Shown here: positions 35,609-48,689 of the stretch, piece after piece
How the letters are laid out: the number at the start of each line of letters is the position of its first letter
How positions within the stretch are numbered: the stretch's first letter is position 1
Assembly (NCBI GenBank): GCA_037954235.1
Contig: JBBMOA010000019.1
Location: 13,769,305 to 13,833,304, forward strand
DNA length: 64,000 nt
DNA from: Aulostomus chinensis
Taxonomy: Eukaryota; Chordata; Actinopteri; Syngnathiformes; Aulostomidae
Reading direction: 5' to 3'
Translations under genes and position numbers: made by a program
Notes under the pieces: model-generated
Seen by the model: the letters and a program-made list of their open reading frames with translations, nothing else
Told to the model about the DNA's origin: nothing
The model's database searches: none

Positions 35609-38600
35609 ACACTCTCTCTTGCAAGTATGATGTCAGAGAGGGTAAGAAGGACAAGTTGGATGGAAACTTGGAGAGAAATGTGAATTCTAATCAAAGAGTG
35701 TGTGTGTGTGCATTAGGGGATCCAACTTGCGCTGCAGCACAAAGAGAATAAGTGAGTGTGCAGGATTGGATTGTACTGAACAGACTGTAGTTCAAATACT
35801 GGACGAAGAACAGTGAATCACACGATAACTGTAACTGATTACTATTCAAATATCAACTCACCCCAGTGAAAACTTGAACTCCCAAGAGAACCATCAACCG
35901 AAAATGCAGAGATTTATCCTCTCTTAGCTTATTGGTCACGTTTTACAGCCTTTGAACTCTGTTTTGATCATCTATGTTTCAGGCCCCAGCTGTTCACATC
36001 CTTCCAACAAACAAACAAGCTTAGTAAAAAATCAATACTTTTTTTTTTCAGGGCAAGTTTAGAAAGCTAGGAGGTCAATATATAAAGTTAAAAAAAAAGG
36101 AAATATATATAAAGTAATAAAGTTTTCTGTTGGTTATTTCTACGAATATATAAACTTATTAATAACAGATGGGGGGAATGTTGAACTCAAATGGAATGTC
36201 TGTATGAATGACACTTCACAGTTCAAGGGGAACCAAAAGAAAGGAATGTTGGGTGAATGCAAACACCTCAACTGATAAATTAGGTCTGTGTATGTTCAAT
36301 TTGAAACTAACTGCTAACAATAGATTTGGAGCTCCTTGTGTCCTAGAACAACAATATTCCTGAGGAGTCGGTGGATGCAAACCGAAGCCAGGAGGAGGAA
36401 TATTGACCACACTCACTGTATGTGTGATTTACATTCATCATGTGACCCTTAAATGAATGCTAATGTAGCTCTGTGTCTGCTAGATGTGTAAACAGTCAAT
36501 TCTTTGCTAATATATTCACCACAATATGTTGAGGCTGTGTGTTTTTAAGATTTTGTGTCATCCCCAAACACACCAAATCAATTACTCCAGCTTTTCCCGT
36601 GTACATTCAGCATTTCCTTTTATTTGTAATGCTTCCACTCTAATTATTTTCCTCTTCCACTTAACAGCAGAAGCTGACCCTGCGCTCCGACCCTGCTGCT
36701 CTCACAGTAATCTCCACCACGCTTCCTCTTCCTCACACAGACAAGAGGTTTACAAATCTACAAATAGTCTCTAAACCAGAACTCAACCTCTATCTGATAG
36801 GACATGTGAAATGTCCTTTTTTTAATTCAACTGGTTCATCTAATAGAGATTGACTCAAAAAAATGTAATACTGTGTTATATAATACTGCTGCATATCCAA
36901 TAAAAATAACTCCATAAGTTCATATTCTAACTTATATTCTCATAAAAGAACAATTGGGTCCTGGTTTCTTTTAGCAAAACATACATATTCACCTTTCTCT
37001 GACTGTGTATCTTTGTCTTTAGTTTTTTTCGCTCAAGAGCAGCACACAGTTCTGAAATAAAATTCCTGTAATTCATAGTTTAAGAAGATATAAACAAGCG
37101 TTTTATTATATTCAAAGTGACTGAAATAAATACAAACAGCAAAAAAATCTTAAAAGACTGTTTTCATGCCTTTTTTTCTCACGAGAGACAGGCATTACTA
37201 AAAACGTGAAAACTGATCAAAAGTCTCTCATCTCATCATTACTCACAAGAGCAACTAACTGCTTAATGTCACTGTCTGTTCATTATGTCTCTGTACGACT
37301 GATTGCTCTATCACGTCTTCTGTTAAAACAAACTCATAAAAACAAAAAATAAATGGGAAAATAGTAGAGAGGTCTTTGAAATTTATTTCCCCCATCGTCT
37401 GTACATGAATTTTCAAGACACTTGCCACGTCTTAAACACAAAACAAGTGTAATACCGACAACCGCAATTCCCACCTTGCTCGTATGTGTACTAACACGCA
37501 CAGAATAATAGAAAAGAGCCTGAAGCATTTTATTTACAAAATGTTTTGGTAAACTTCGTTGACTCCTTGACATCTGTCACCAAGACAAGCAGATGTGCAA
37601 AAGCCCTAAAGCTTAAATCCATGAATCTCTTGAGCATTTGACTTCTTTTTTTTTTTTTTTTCCAGTAAAAGCGTCACCGAAAAATCCCATGTGGTATCTA
37701 AGAAATGTGTCCCTTTAGATTGTGCATTTATATCAAGGATGAAGGCAGACAGCTGGTACAAAGCTGGACGGACAGGGATGTTGTACCTTCATGCTTCCAC
37801 TTCTGAAGGTGACTCTTGAATAAGTGAAGCTGAATTTGTGAGACTGCAGGAGGATTGGGTACGCAGGAAATTGCAACGTCCTATACACAAGTCGATAAAG
37901 CAAGTCCTTTGATTTGAAGTAAAAGGGAAGAATAGGAATTCGATGAAGTAGCTCTCTCTGCGGGCTGAAGAATGAGGCCAAGGGACCAATAAAAAGGACA
38001 AACACAATGGAGGAATTATGGCAGGCGCTCATTGAGCAACGAGTTTAAAAATCTGTCCTGATTTCAACATCACTTCCCTTTTACACAACTCAATTTATAA
38101 TGATAGTAATGAGACTAAAGAGGCGAGGCAAGTTTCCATTCTGACTTCACTCCAAGGTGGAGCTCATCAGGGATCTAGCAGATACTTCATTTACTTACAG
38201 GATAGTCAGAGTTCAGCAACATTCACCCTGATCATTTTCCATTTGTTTTGTAGTGACATTGTTTTGAAGCCTCAAGAGTATAGTGATTTCAATAAACATA
38301 AATCCGGTTTAAATTAGTCCAAATTATGTTGCAGTCTGTGCAATGGCATATGAGAGCGAGTCAGGTTTTTTTTTTCTTTACATCATAACAGAACAAGACA
38401 GTCTTAAATGAGAGAAGCAAATAAGATTTAAATTAAATTTCGCTGAGACCATCTATCAGCAACGCATGGATTCATTCTTTATCGTTCACTTCGAAGGACA
38501 CAAAACATTCACAGCAAAGGATTGAAACGAAGAACATCACAGCAAAACAAGTTGTAATTATACAGTTATTTCAATACAACCCAACTTGAATCATTGCTTT

Positions 38601-38746
38601 TTTTTCTCCCTCCTTTTATTATCATTATTATTATCATTATGTCTTTGATCATCTTGTTTTGTTTCAATCCTTCATCTCTGAAGCAATTTTAGCTGCCATT
38701 TGCATGCATATTTGCTGCCTTGCCTCTTTTAGTGATGATGATGATG

Positions 38747-38777
38747 GTGGCGGCGGCGGGGGGGGGGGGGGGGGGGG
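38747..38777 (+). repeat. GGC repeat running into a G20 tract
   Basis: TGGCGGCGGC is followed by 20 consecutive G (38758-38777). On the minus strand it encodes a spurious polyproline ORF. Strong quadruplex candidate. Confidence 0.9.
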
Positions 38778-39017
38778 CTCAGAAGACACTTCAAGGAATC
38801 TTGAAAGGGCCTCTTGAAGACTACCTGGGGTCTGTCTGTGACTGCTCTGGTTTACTGGAACAAAGCTCCAGGTTTTAGCTTGACATCGGCCGATTATCTC
38901 AGTTGGTAATCTCAACTTCCTCTGCTAGCTAGCAAAAGTGGAAAGTTTTGATAAAAATATCTTGATTTTGCAATGTGTCTGGTCTGCTGGGGTCTTTCCA
39001 TGAATTGTTGTCAAGAT

Positions 39018-39450
39018 ATACACCAATCAGCTATAACATTACAACCACCTGCCCAGTATTGCATAGGTCCTCTTTTTGCTGCCAGAACAATTTTAACACT
39101 TCTGAAGGTGCACTGTGGTATCTGGCACCCTTTAGTCCTGTAAATTGAGAGTTGAGGCCTCAAACTTGTTTGTCCAGCACATCCCATATATGCATGATTA
39201 GATTGAGATATGGGGAATATGAAGGCCAAGTCAATACCACAATTGTTGCGGTCCTCAAACCATTCCTGAACCAGTTTTCCAGTGTGAAAGGAAGAGGCTG
39301 CAGCCATGAGGGTAAACCCTGACCATGAAGGGTTGCACTTGGTCTGCAACAATATTTGTGTTGGTTGTGCATGTCAAATTAACATCCACATGAATGACAG
39401 GACCCAAGGGTTCCCTGCAAAACTGCCTGCTCACCTTGTGAACCATCTCT
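39018..39450 (-). mobile_element. Second Tc1-like transposon remnant, truncated
   Basis: The left end ATACACCAATCAGCTATAAC, then ATTACAACCAC, is the terminal repeat of a common fish Tc1-like family. The transposase reads inward on the minus strand. No matching right end is visible within 1 kb, so the element is truncated near 39450 or beyond recognition. Confidence 0.78.
39040..39446 (-). pseudogene. C-terminal half of a Tc1-like transposase, broken
   Basis: Pieces in several minus-strand frames read EPLGPVIHVDVNLTCTTNTN, IVADQVQPFMVRVYPHGCS, LVQEWFEDRNN, LTWPSYSPYLNLIMHIWDVL and KIVLAAKRGPMQYWAGG. These are, in order, the end part of a DDE transposase of the Tc1/mariner superfamily. The SPDLNPIE catalytic motif has become SPYLNLIM, so the last acidic residue is lost. 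The N-terminal DNA-binding half is missing. Frameshifts separate the pieces, so there is no functional product. Confidence 0.78.
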
Positions 39451-41577
39451 TCCCCTGGTAAACCACAGGTTCAACCACAGTTAACATACAAACAAGCCAG
39501 AAAGTTTTTTTTCCTGCTTTAGCAGAATGATTATGGGTGTCTCTCCAGTGCTGGCACAGCCATCTGGCTGTGCAAGACTAATCTGTGACCATGGGAGAAG
39601 AGGGTGAAGCGTGGGTCGAGGATCTGACTTCTTCAAAGGGGCCATGTATTAGAAAGTCATTTCTCTATGAGTGGCGGCAGCATCAATGAAGGCTGGCAGA
39701 TTGGGAGTGTTTCAGTTGCTGAGGGTGAGCATGGTGAAATAGCAGCTGCACACAGGATTCATAATATTTTGGTACAGAAAGAGCAGGAGGTGAGGTTTCA
39801 TTGAAAAAGCCCATAACATTTCTTTCAGTTTGATTTTAATTTTATAAACTTTGAAAAGGGCATACAAAGTGCCGGGAGGCTCCATTGTTTGGACTCCTTT
39901 TTTTTGGGCAATCATTTTAGCGCCTCATCATTTTTTCATTATTTTTGCGGCCTACTCGTTGTGCAATTCAAGGGGGCCAACTGGAGTTCACAGCCATCAA
40001 TAGGACCACAGCAAACACACATTATCCATTTCTAATATGCTGACCCTCTCCTGTCCTCTCTTGGCTGCGAGACATATACATAAAATTTTAAACCAAATAA
40101 TATCTTTATTCATCAGTTCATTTCCTTGTGTGGTTTCCAGCTGATGCAGCATTCAGGCGAGAGGATGTCTTTACATGGTTTGTGCTTATCAGGCAGCTTT
40201 AATGCTACAGCGTAAACTTTTTTTTCCCTGAAACTTTAGATGATATGAGTGTTTCCCTGATAAGGGAATGTTTTGACTTATTTATTTATTTAGCTTAAGG
40301 GGAAGATAGACTGTTGCTGAAACGGTGATTTCATTTTATTTTATCTCTTTTTGTCACTGTCCAGGTTTGTTTATGTCTACATGATACTAAAATTCGCTGT
40401 TATAATTTGAAGAACTGAAGCCAATTGGAAATTGTTCAGCACAGTCTTACAAGTTCAAGTGAAGTACAAAGATCTGCAAAATCTCTAAGTTGTGTAACTG
40501 CACTAAGACCACTGTGTTACTCTGCAATTTTGCAAATGCTTTTATCAGCAAAGTGATTTAATTTTCCATTTAACTAGAAAAACAATGCCATTATGTCCAC
40601 TTTTCAACCAATTATTTTCATAATCAATAAGCTCCCCAATTATCTTTTACTGAAATGCAAAAGGTTAAAAAAAAAAGTACTGTAGTTTGGAGAACATTTT
40701 TCCAAAGTGCAATTACATTGATAGTGTGATTTGAGACCAGATATTAGCCCTCAATTCCAGTTTCCACAGTTCTGTGACAAGTCTGAATGTTATCTATCCT
40801 CTTCTGAAGTAATATGACTTGCTGTGTGACACAAAGGGCCAGATTTTCTCATCAATTGTGCAAACATAAACCCTCTCATTAGCATTAAAAAACTACATGT
40901 ACATTCTCAGGATCTACTAAAGAAGCCCAATCACATTTGGAAAGGTGTGGTCACAGGTATTTTTGCAATTGACCTCCTTGGACATTATTTGGAATTCACC
41001 TCAAAGCTCCTCCAAATAATCAATAAAGACAGCTGCATATTGTGGAAGATTGGTATTCTCACATTGTTCTCCCTCCCTCTCTGAGTGAGGACAATGTTAG
41101 ATAAAAACCATGCGACTGTCCTCTGGATATTCACTCTCCACATTTTATAATGGAATGAAACATATTGTTATTGATGGCTATAATCACAGAAAACTCAGAA
41201 AAGTACAGGGTATCTCTTCTTTTCAGGAGGAGAATACTCATGAATTCTTGTTCTCGGAGGGGGAATGAATTGTTCTTCGGCCAGACTCAATCAAGGAAAC
41301 ATTAGCAATTCTAGGCTTAACCTGAAGAATCTCATGGGACTTGAGTTGTTTCTCAAATGATGGGTTCAAACCATCAATTTACAGGGTGCAGCCCTAAGAT
41401 TACTGCCAATTGCAAGATTATACAATGCCAAAAATGCCTCTTATTTAATTTATTTTTTTCATGATCCTAAACGGCCACATTCCTAGATGCACACCTTTTA
41501 GTGAGACACTCACAGAAACAGTCAATCCCATTGCTACTGTTTCTGGACTGTGACCTCATGCAAATTTGTACCACTTA
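39451..41577. other. Non-coding stretch, nothing recognised
   Basis: AT-rich DNA between two DNA transposons. The first few hundred bases may be eroded remainder of the Tc1 element but cannot be aligned by eye. Confidence 0.5.
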
Positions 41578-42115
41578 GGGTGCATTTCCACTGGCTCACT
41601 TCGGCTCGGGTCAGGTGGGGTTGGGTCGGTTTGGCCCCGTTTCCACCGGCCCCAACACGGGACTAACCATTACCATTTTGGTGCCTGCTCCGCTGGAGTT
41701 TTAAGCAAGCCAAGCAGGGACTAAAATGTGATGTAAACACATAGCGCTGATTGGGTGACTTACGAGCTTACATTGTTTACTTTGTATCACACCTTGGCCT
41801 CGGCGGAGTACTGGTCGGTTGCTTGGTAAAGTCTTTTATACTTTTCTTGGGTGTTCTGTTTCGCCGCTTGAAGTCTTGCCTGACTGCTGTCCTTTACTTT
41901 TAGTTTAAGCAAAACCGCCGACTGAGCAACAGGCATAATGCTGACTCCATGTCGTCCATTGTTGTTGTTATGTCATACACAAATTACGCCAGGGAACTCT
42001 CGGCTGGTGAGTCCACCCACGCTGGCGTGGTACCCAGTGCTAGTGGAAATGCACCCATACCGAGCTGTACTGACCCCACCGACCTGAGCCAAAGTGACCC
42101 AGTGGAAACGCGCCC
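41578..42115. mobile_element. PIF/Harbinger-type MITE, 538 bp, TTA target duplication
   Basis: It starts GGGTGCATTTCCACTGGCTC; the right end, reverse complemented, reads GGGCGCGTTTCCACTGGGTC. Homology continues inward (CACTTCGGCTCGGGTCAG against CACTTTGGCTCAGGTCGG). TTA flanks both sides (41575-41577 and 42116-42118), the classic three-base duplication of this superfamily. A second inverted copy of the end (GGGTGCATTTCCACTAGCAC on the minus strand) lies just inside the right terminus, and a matching GTTTCCACCGG lies inside the left. No coding capacity. Confidence 0.85.
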
Positions 42116-42118
42116 TTA

Positions 42119-43720
42119 GCTTATCTGGTCACGATCTCAGAAACCATCGGCGATGCCTGCTTTTAGGAAAAGGGCCAGTATTTCAGGGTTCTGTTGTAGC
42201 GAGCAGATTTCTGCTCAAAGACTTCCTTGATCCATCTGCCATGCATTCTTTGAAGTCTGTGTAGCAACTGGAGACAATCGCATGGATTTGAGGGTGAATA
42301 TGAGTGGTTCGTTTCAAAAGTGGTCAGTTTACACTCAGTTAACAGGTTAAAACCACTACAAGGTCTTTTTTAAATCATCTACAGCTATTTTTCTGACCTT
42401 ACATTTTGGCAGATGTGTTATGTCTATTTTGCACTACACAGACTGTTTATGTGGACACAACCGAGGCCAAATCAAATGTGACAGGTCAAAAGTTACTCAA
42501 ACAGGAAACCAGAAGTTTCCTCTTCCATACATTTTCTCCCTCGCCAATATAATCTGTATTTATATGCAGAATCTATAAATTGCATGAGGAGACTGTACCA
42601 GTTTCCGAAACAGATGGTTCCCAGGGTGGGAGGGGTCAATCAAGCATTGTTGCTTGACTCTACACTCATGAAAAGCTCTTGTTTCAAGTGCAGGGCATTA
42701 GATGTTGACAGAAGTTGAGTGGCCACTGAGGGATTTTCTGACAATGCCAGCTTAGTTTCATCTTGTGAAAGTTGGCAGGAAGTGTTAGTTTCCAAGAATA
42801 AGAGGGAACTCGCCACACTGCTATGCAGTTGATTAACAGGGCAAGATGAAGTGAGTTTAAGTCCTAAGTCTTTGGCCCGAGGGTTTTAAGTGTGTTCAGC
42901 TGTAACTTTTTTCGGAGCACCGCACTGCCAAGGGTACCACCTGACATCTGCAAGGCGGGTAGGACTTTGTTTTAAAAACCCGCACTAGACTTCATATACA
43001 GTACAATCACCCCGTGGTAAAGTGGAGCTGGCTGCTGTTTTATGTGGCATCAGAGCAAGATACCATGAAAACCACATGAAAGCCGTATTTCCTCCGGCGG
43101 TGAAAAGAACCATCATTCTTTTTTACTTTCTGTATCAGATTTCTCTTCACCAAATGATGGGTTTTGTCATATAATATTCCTAGGATAGCTGAGAAGAGCC
43201 ACACAAGCTGGCATTTTCAGAAGCTCATACTGAATGAGTAAAAAAAATCACATGGCATAGAGTTAGAACAAACACAGACAGAAACCATGAATAAGAAGGA
43301 CTCCCAAATCAGCGAAAGCCAAGGTTGGCACCAGAACACCGTCTCTGAGTCATTGATGAATGTTTATCTTCCTCTTCCACAAGAAAATGATTATCTCTAC
43401 AACCACGGGGGCAGATGTCATATTCTTTTTTCTTCACAACTTGCACCTATCTTTAATTATAGATCTGCCAATTATTCTTAAACTAAAATGTTACATCAAT
43501 GCTCAAGGTGATGTTTTCAATAGTTTGATAAAACTCGAAAAAGTTGAGTTTCATTTAAATAGATTAAAAGCAAACCACCATGAAAGAATATTTCAGTTGT
43601 CAGAACAACAACAAAGCTGCATGAGACATGTGGGGTGGGGCTGTGATAAACTTGATGGATACTACTTAGGTGGAATGAAAAACTTGATGTGAGTGAAAAT
43701 ATGTTTGACTGAAAAAAGAA
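42119..43720. other. Non-coding stretch, nothing recognised
   Basis: No exon, RNA or mobile element supported. The overlapping plus-strand frames at 43287-43692 lack family features. Confidence 0.5.
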
Positions 43721-43721
43721 T

Positions 43722-44553
43722 TGTATATATATACACCTATATATATATACACATATACATATATATACATATACATATATACATATACACATATTCACAT
43801 ATATATACATATATACATCTATATACATATACACACAAATATACATCCATATACACACATATATACATCCATATACACACACATATATACATCAATATAT
43901 ATACATACATACATATATACACACATATATACATACACACATATACATACATATACACATACATATACATACATATATATACACATACATATACATATAT
44001 ACATACATATACATATATACATATATACATACATATATACATACATATACATACATACATACACATACATACATACATACATATACATACATATATACAT
44101 ACACATACATATATACACATACATATATACACATATATATACATATACATATATATATATATTACATATACACATATATATTACATATATACACATACAC
44201 ATATATATTACATATATACACATATATACATATATTACATATATACACATATATACATATATATTACATATATACACATATATACATATACACACATATA
44301 TACATATACACATATATACACACATATATACATATATATACACACATATATATACACTTATATATGTGTATATATAAATGTGTATATATGTATATATGTG
44401 TATATATAAATGTGTATATATGTATATATGTGTATATATGTGTGTATATATATGTATGTATATATGTATGTATATATGTATATATATGTATATATGTATG
44501 TATATATATATGTATATATGTATATATATGTATGTGTATATATATATACATAT

Positions 44554-44637
<84 letters not shown>

Positions 44638-44680
44638 TATATACACACATATATACACACACATATATATGTGTACTGAC
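43722..44680. repeat. Giant (TA)/(CA)/(TG) microsatellite, about 0.95 kb, with strand inversion
   Basis: Nearly pure alternating purine-pyrimidine DNA. From 43730 to about 44355 the plus strand reads TATACACATA-type units. At about 44357 it switches to TGTATATATG-type units until about 44530, then returns to (TA)n and CACACATA to 44680. The arms are therefore roughly inverted repeats. All six frames are open and give Tyr/Ile/His/Thr- or Tyr/Cys/Val/Met-rich ORFs up to 302 codons, which are artefacts. Confidence 0.95.
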
Positions 44681-47155
44681 AGTAAAATCAAAATATCCTG
44701 ACAGCTGTAACGGAGCTCAGGGCTCAACTTGTTTTCCTGTTCTTAACAGTTTCTTTCGTTGAATGTTCAGCACAACCCTAATTTTATGAATGAAGGCGAA
44801 GAGCATTTGATGACTTGTGCTCGTACCTCAATGCTAGAACTCATTACTGTCAGCTTATCTGTCTGGGGGTCTCAAGTTTTGCAACGCACGCAGACAGAAG
44901 AGAAAGGGATCTATCAGCATGTTTGGCAAAGAAATGAAAATGAGCTTATTTCACAAAATGTTGGCATGCTCTTTTCCCAAGTGCTGTCATACCCAGTCAG
45001 AATGGATTTTCTTTATTATCACATATTAAATCGCTCTTTCGTGGTCAACTCAGATGGTGGCAAACACACCAACCAACTACACAGAAGAACAGGCGTGCAT
45101 ACAGTATGTTGTGGACATTGGTGGTAACTAGAGGCAGATATTACTGATATGACAGTATATTGCAAAATAAAAATACAGAAACATATTGAAATATACTGCT
45201 TTTTTTCCCATTATACTGTACCAGTGTACCAACCCTTGTATAGATATTGTATTGAAGTATATTATGAAAAAATCCCATTGAGATCTATGTACATTACGGC
45301 AGCTGTATTTCAGGGGATGTTATGGTGGCTGAATTCCAGAATACTGCAGTATACATCATGATGAAATCATAACGTGACCCATATATCGCATGGTGAGGTC
45401 CTTTTCAATAGTCAGCCCTAATTATTGATGGACTGGGAGGAAGCATTCGCATCATATTCCATGTGCCCAGCCCTAAAATATAATAGTCATCTGCTGGACT
45501 GAAAGCTTCAATGCTGCAGGCAGATGGCCCACACTCCAGCCTGCAGAAGCACTCAATCAATTCATTAGACAAGTGCTTCCATATAATGTTCTTATAATGG
45601 AACACATGGCTGACTCGTTGTAAGGATACATTCGGTTGAATGTGCCTGCTCTAACACCAAGTTTCCACTCAGAGCAGAATGTCAATGTTTAATTACATAT
45701 ATCTAACTCTCAGATATAATTCAAATATAATTCAATTTAATGGACCCACATGAAGCAACTAAGTGTAGATATATGTATGTATGTGTGAGTGTGTGTTTCT
45801 GGAAGAGTCTCAGACCAAGTGTGTGTCAGAGAGGATTAAAATGTGGCTGGTAAATGAATCATTTAATCCCTGGCTTAGAGACAGCTGGTTCTACAGAGAG
45901 CTGAGACATAACTCCTGTCTGTTGACTGAAGCAGTGGAGGAGAGAACAAGGGAGAGAGATAGTGAAGGAGGGAGAGATTTAAACAAGGTACCCCTCTCTC
46001 TCGTCAACACTAAGTGACCTAGACACGTCTGGTTAATGGAGGCTGCCAATTGTTCAATCCTGTTAAATATGGAGCTGTGAAAGAGGGAAGGATAGCACGA
46101 TGGAGGCAGAGTTGGTAATGGAGGGGATTCATCTGAGAGGCAGCAGAGCTGGAGGTAACTGAAAGAGACACCAATGTAATGTAATTCATGTAATGACTCT
46201 CAAGCCAAGCGCGTATACGGAAGAGTGAGCCAGTGGTTACACAGAATGTTTGACCAGTTTTAAACTCCACGTAGGAGTTATGTGACGGGCACTTTATTTC
46301 TGCGTGACTCTACATGGTTAATGGACGGCACTTACTCAGCGTGTTTCAAACTGAGTGAGATGAAGCGCTTCCTCACACGTATCATTCACCCACAGTCACA
46401 TATGGAGCTTCGAATGCAAGGTGCTCGTCTAGACTTCACCCAAGCCGCCCCACAGACCCCCCCAACACGAGCTGTAAGACATTACATCCACCCTTCGTTA
46501 ATGTTACGGTGAGGGACTACAAGGAGAGAAGTTGTTCTTTCTTCTGCAGCTCACACTGTCCAGGTGGGCAGGATGGTGACATCTGTGCCGTTAGGAAATT
46601 TGGAGCAAACTGAGAAATGCAAAAAAAAAAAAAGTCAGGATCCACTGAAGAATTTAACAAAAAGACAGAAAAGTACGGTGGTTGTACCTCTACATCAACA
46701 CAAGCAGTGATGCAATCAGTCTAGAAAATAGTTTTTCTGCAAATTAATACAAACTGCCAAACACCATAGAATATGTAGTTGCATGTTTGAAAAAAAAAAA
46801 TCCATCACAAAAACTCTGTGACTTCTCTGCAAAAATTGGAAACTTGCATTTTTGCTTGATGTAGGCGCTGTGCTCAATCAAGTGAAAACAATGACTACAT
46901 TTACATGTACACTGTAATCCAATTAAGGTACATATACAGGTTAAGGTAAATAAGGTATGTAATGATGTTCTGAATAAGGTGTGTCAATGCGCCACAGCAG
47001 TGGGAATATTCACGATTATATGTTAGTGGGCATATTCCAAATAAAAATCATCCGCAATGAACCATTTTAGGTTCGTCGCTAGGTAACCTGCCTAATTTCT
47101 GGTTGACACAAACTGGATTAAACTTGTGCAGAAACAAAAATATAGTATTTGTGAT
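44681..47155. other. Non-coding stretch with faint MITE traces
   Basis: No gene recognised. CAGCCCTAA occurs twice in the same orientation (45411-45419 and 45468-45476), resembling the end of old GGGCTG-type hAT MITEs, but I cannot pair it with a left end. 46885-47100 looks like repetitive DNA (ACATTTACATGTACACTGTA) but is unassigned. Confidence 0.4.
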
Positions 47156-47947
47156 CAGGGCTACTTTGACCTAATGGTAGCCCGTGGGCTGAGAGGTTTT
47201 GTAGGCCCTGTCCCATCATCGCTATCTGACTTGTTGCCCCCTCTCTGATGCTCGTGGTGTGCCTCCCCTTCTTCCTCCGCACCACTTCTCTGTCCCTTGG
47301 CTGTTACCTCCATCTGTGAGGGCCTCGCCTAAGCTTCACCTGCTGTCTCCGGGGGGTTAGATTGTGAGCGTCCTGCTGGGGGCCCGCGATCATCCAGAGA
47401 TTTAAAGAATCCTGTGAGCTTTGGGATGCTCTTAAGTAACTTTTTCCGCCGATTTTGTTTTTATAGAGCTAATTTTCTTTGGGCACTGCTCTCAAATTTC
47501 TTTTTCCTGTCATTTTGCAACTCACTCAAGCAAAGGGTGAAAGCTTGACACATAGGGGGCGGGGCTGGGCTTAGCAAAGGGTTAAGTGGATCAATCAGCA
47601 GCCTCGAGTATGGTATAAAGTGATTGACAGGATGCTGTTAATGTGGCCTTTTAACACAACTATATTATTAATAAAGATCCTGGAGAGATGAACTAAGTTA
47701 AACAGCTCTTCACTTGTAGAATCCAGAACTATATGGATCAATGCCTGTCAAATAGCGCACGTAATGTATTACTAGAACATAAAGTAGTCCCTATTTATCA
47801 TCAGGACTATACAGTAAACAGGAAAACTGATAAGTTACAAAACAATGTGACATTTTCAGCTCACTGTATCCCCAAAATGACAGGCCCCTAAACTCGGTGG
47901 GCCCCTGGACTTCAGCCCAGGTAAGCCCATGCATTAAAGCGGCCTTG
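47156..47947. mobile_element. hAT-type non-autonomous transposon, 792 bp
   Basis: The left end is CAGGGCTACTTTGACCTAAT. The right end, reverse complemented, is CAAGGCCGCTTTAATGCATG. Both continue toward a TGGGCTGA motif. Flanks TTTGTGAT (47148-47155) and TTTGGGAT (47948-47955) are an 8-bp target duplication with one mismatch, the size diagnostic of hAT. The body has no BED finger or hAT dimerisation domain, so it depends on transposase in trans. It contains a GC-rich left third and an AT-rich right part. Confidence 0.8.
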
Positions 47948-47955
47948 TTTGGGAT

Positions 47956-48689
47956 TGTTGACTACAACAATCAAAGAAAATCCTGAAATCCTAGAGGGAC
48001 TGTGTAATCAAGCACAGGAAAAAAATTGAACCAAGCAAGTTGTAAACGCAACCAAATGTGCCAAAAGGAGTCATATCATGTTTCCATGAGACAGTAATCT
48101 GAATTTAGACTGATTTATTGGCAAACCTGAGTTTTTCCCTCTTTCAAATGTTAATTCAGTAAAGCAAACCGGCTGCCATAAAACTGCTACATTGAAAGTG
48201 ATGTTTCTTACATTCCAAACCACATGTCAATGTGGCAGCCAGATCTTGAGGAGCTGTTCAAAAGGCCATCACATTGTTCTTCAGTATTTGTGATGCAAAG
48301 GAACATTATAAGCCAGCCTCCGTGTGAGTGGGATGAAGGCATGCTTACAGATGAGCTCAGAGCACGATTCTTCCTGACCTGCAACTTTTCATCAAAATGT
48401 CAATTCATTTGCATTTGATCGGCACCAGTATAAACCTTAAACAAATAAATAACCACAACTTAACCACCGAGGTGAGCTCCGGAGTCTCTGGTATTCCGGT
48501 GACGATCTTGCAGCATTCGATTCTGCACACAGGATGTGCCAGGAATGCGGATTTTAGGGCAGGGAGGGAAATTCAGGACAAACTGAAAAGAATTTCTCTC
48601 ACCAAGCAGGAGCTGCTTCCCATACCTCAGGACCTTTCAAAACCAGAGTAACATCAGAGTTGTATGCCTCTGGGATGTGTGCCTGCCAC
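47956..48689. other. Non-coding stretch, nothing recognised
   Basis: Short frames at 48224-48651 have no recognisable domains. Confidence 0.5.

Larger units (their letters stand above)
33665..39017. other. Non-coding stretch with several microsatellites
   Basis: No gene recognised on either strand. Simple repeats at 34526-34557, 35550-35608 and 38747-38777 are listed separately; (ATT)n-like sequence lies at about 38618-38640. Nothing else definable. Confidence 0.6.

Noticed and set aside
38664..38915. Minus-strand ORF with polyproline stretch
   Set aside because: The prolines come from the G20 tract; no other coding evidence.
43693..44727. ORFs of 107 to 302 codons in several frames (Tyr/Ile/Thr/His or Tyr/Cys/Val/Met repeats)
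   Set aside because: They are translations of the TA/CA microsatellite, open in all six frames, with no other coding signal.
45130..45480. Decayed GGGCTGGG-type hAT MITE ends, also near 15655, 20870, 52570 and 53060
   Set aside because: Only one recognisable end in each place; no paired terminus or target duplication could be shown by eye.
46885..47100. Possible repeat interrupted by the hAT element at 47156
   Set aside because: ACATTTACATGTACACTGTA has a similar word at about 48080 but in direct orientation, so no MITE structure could be established.
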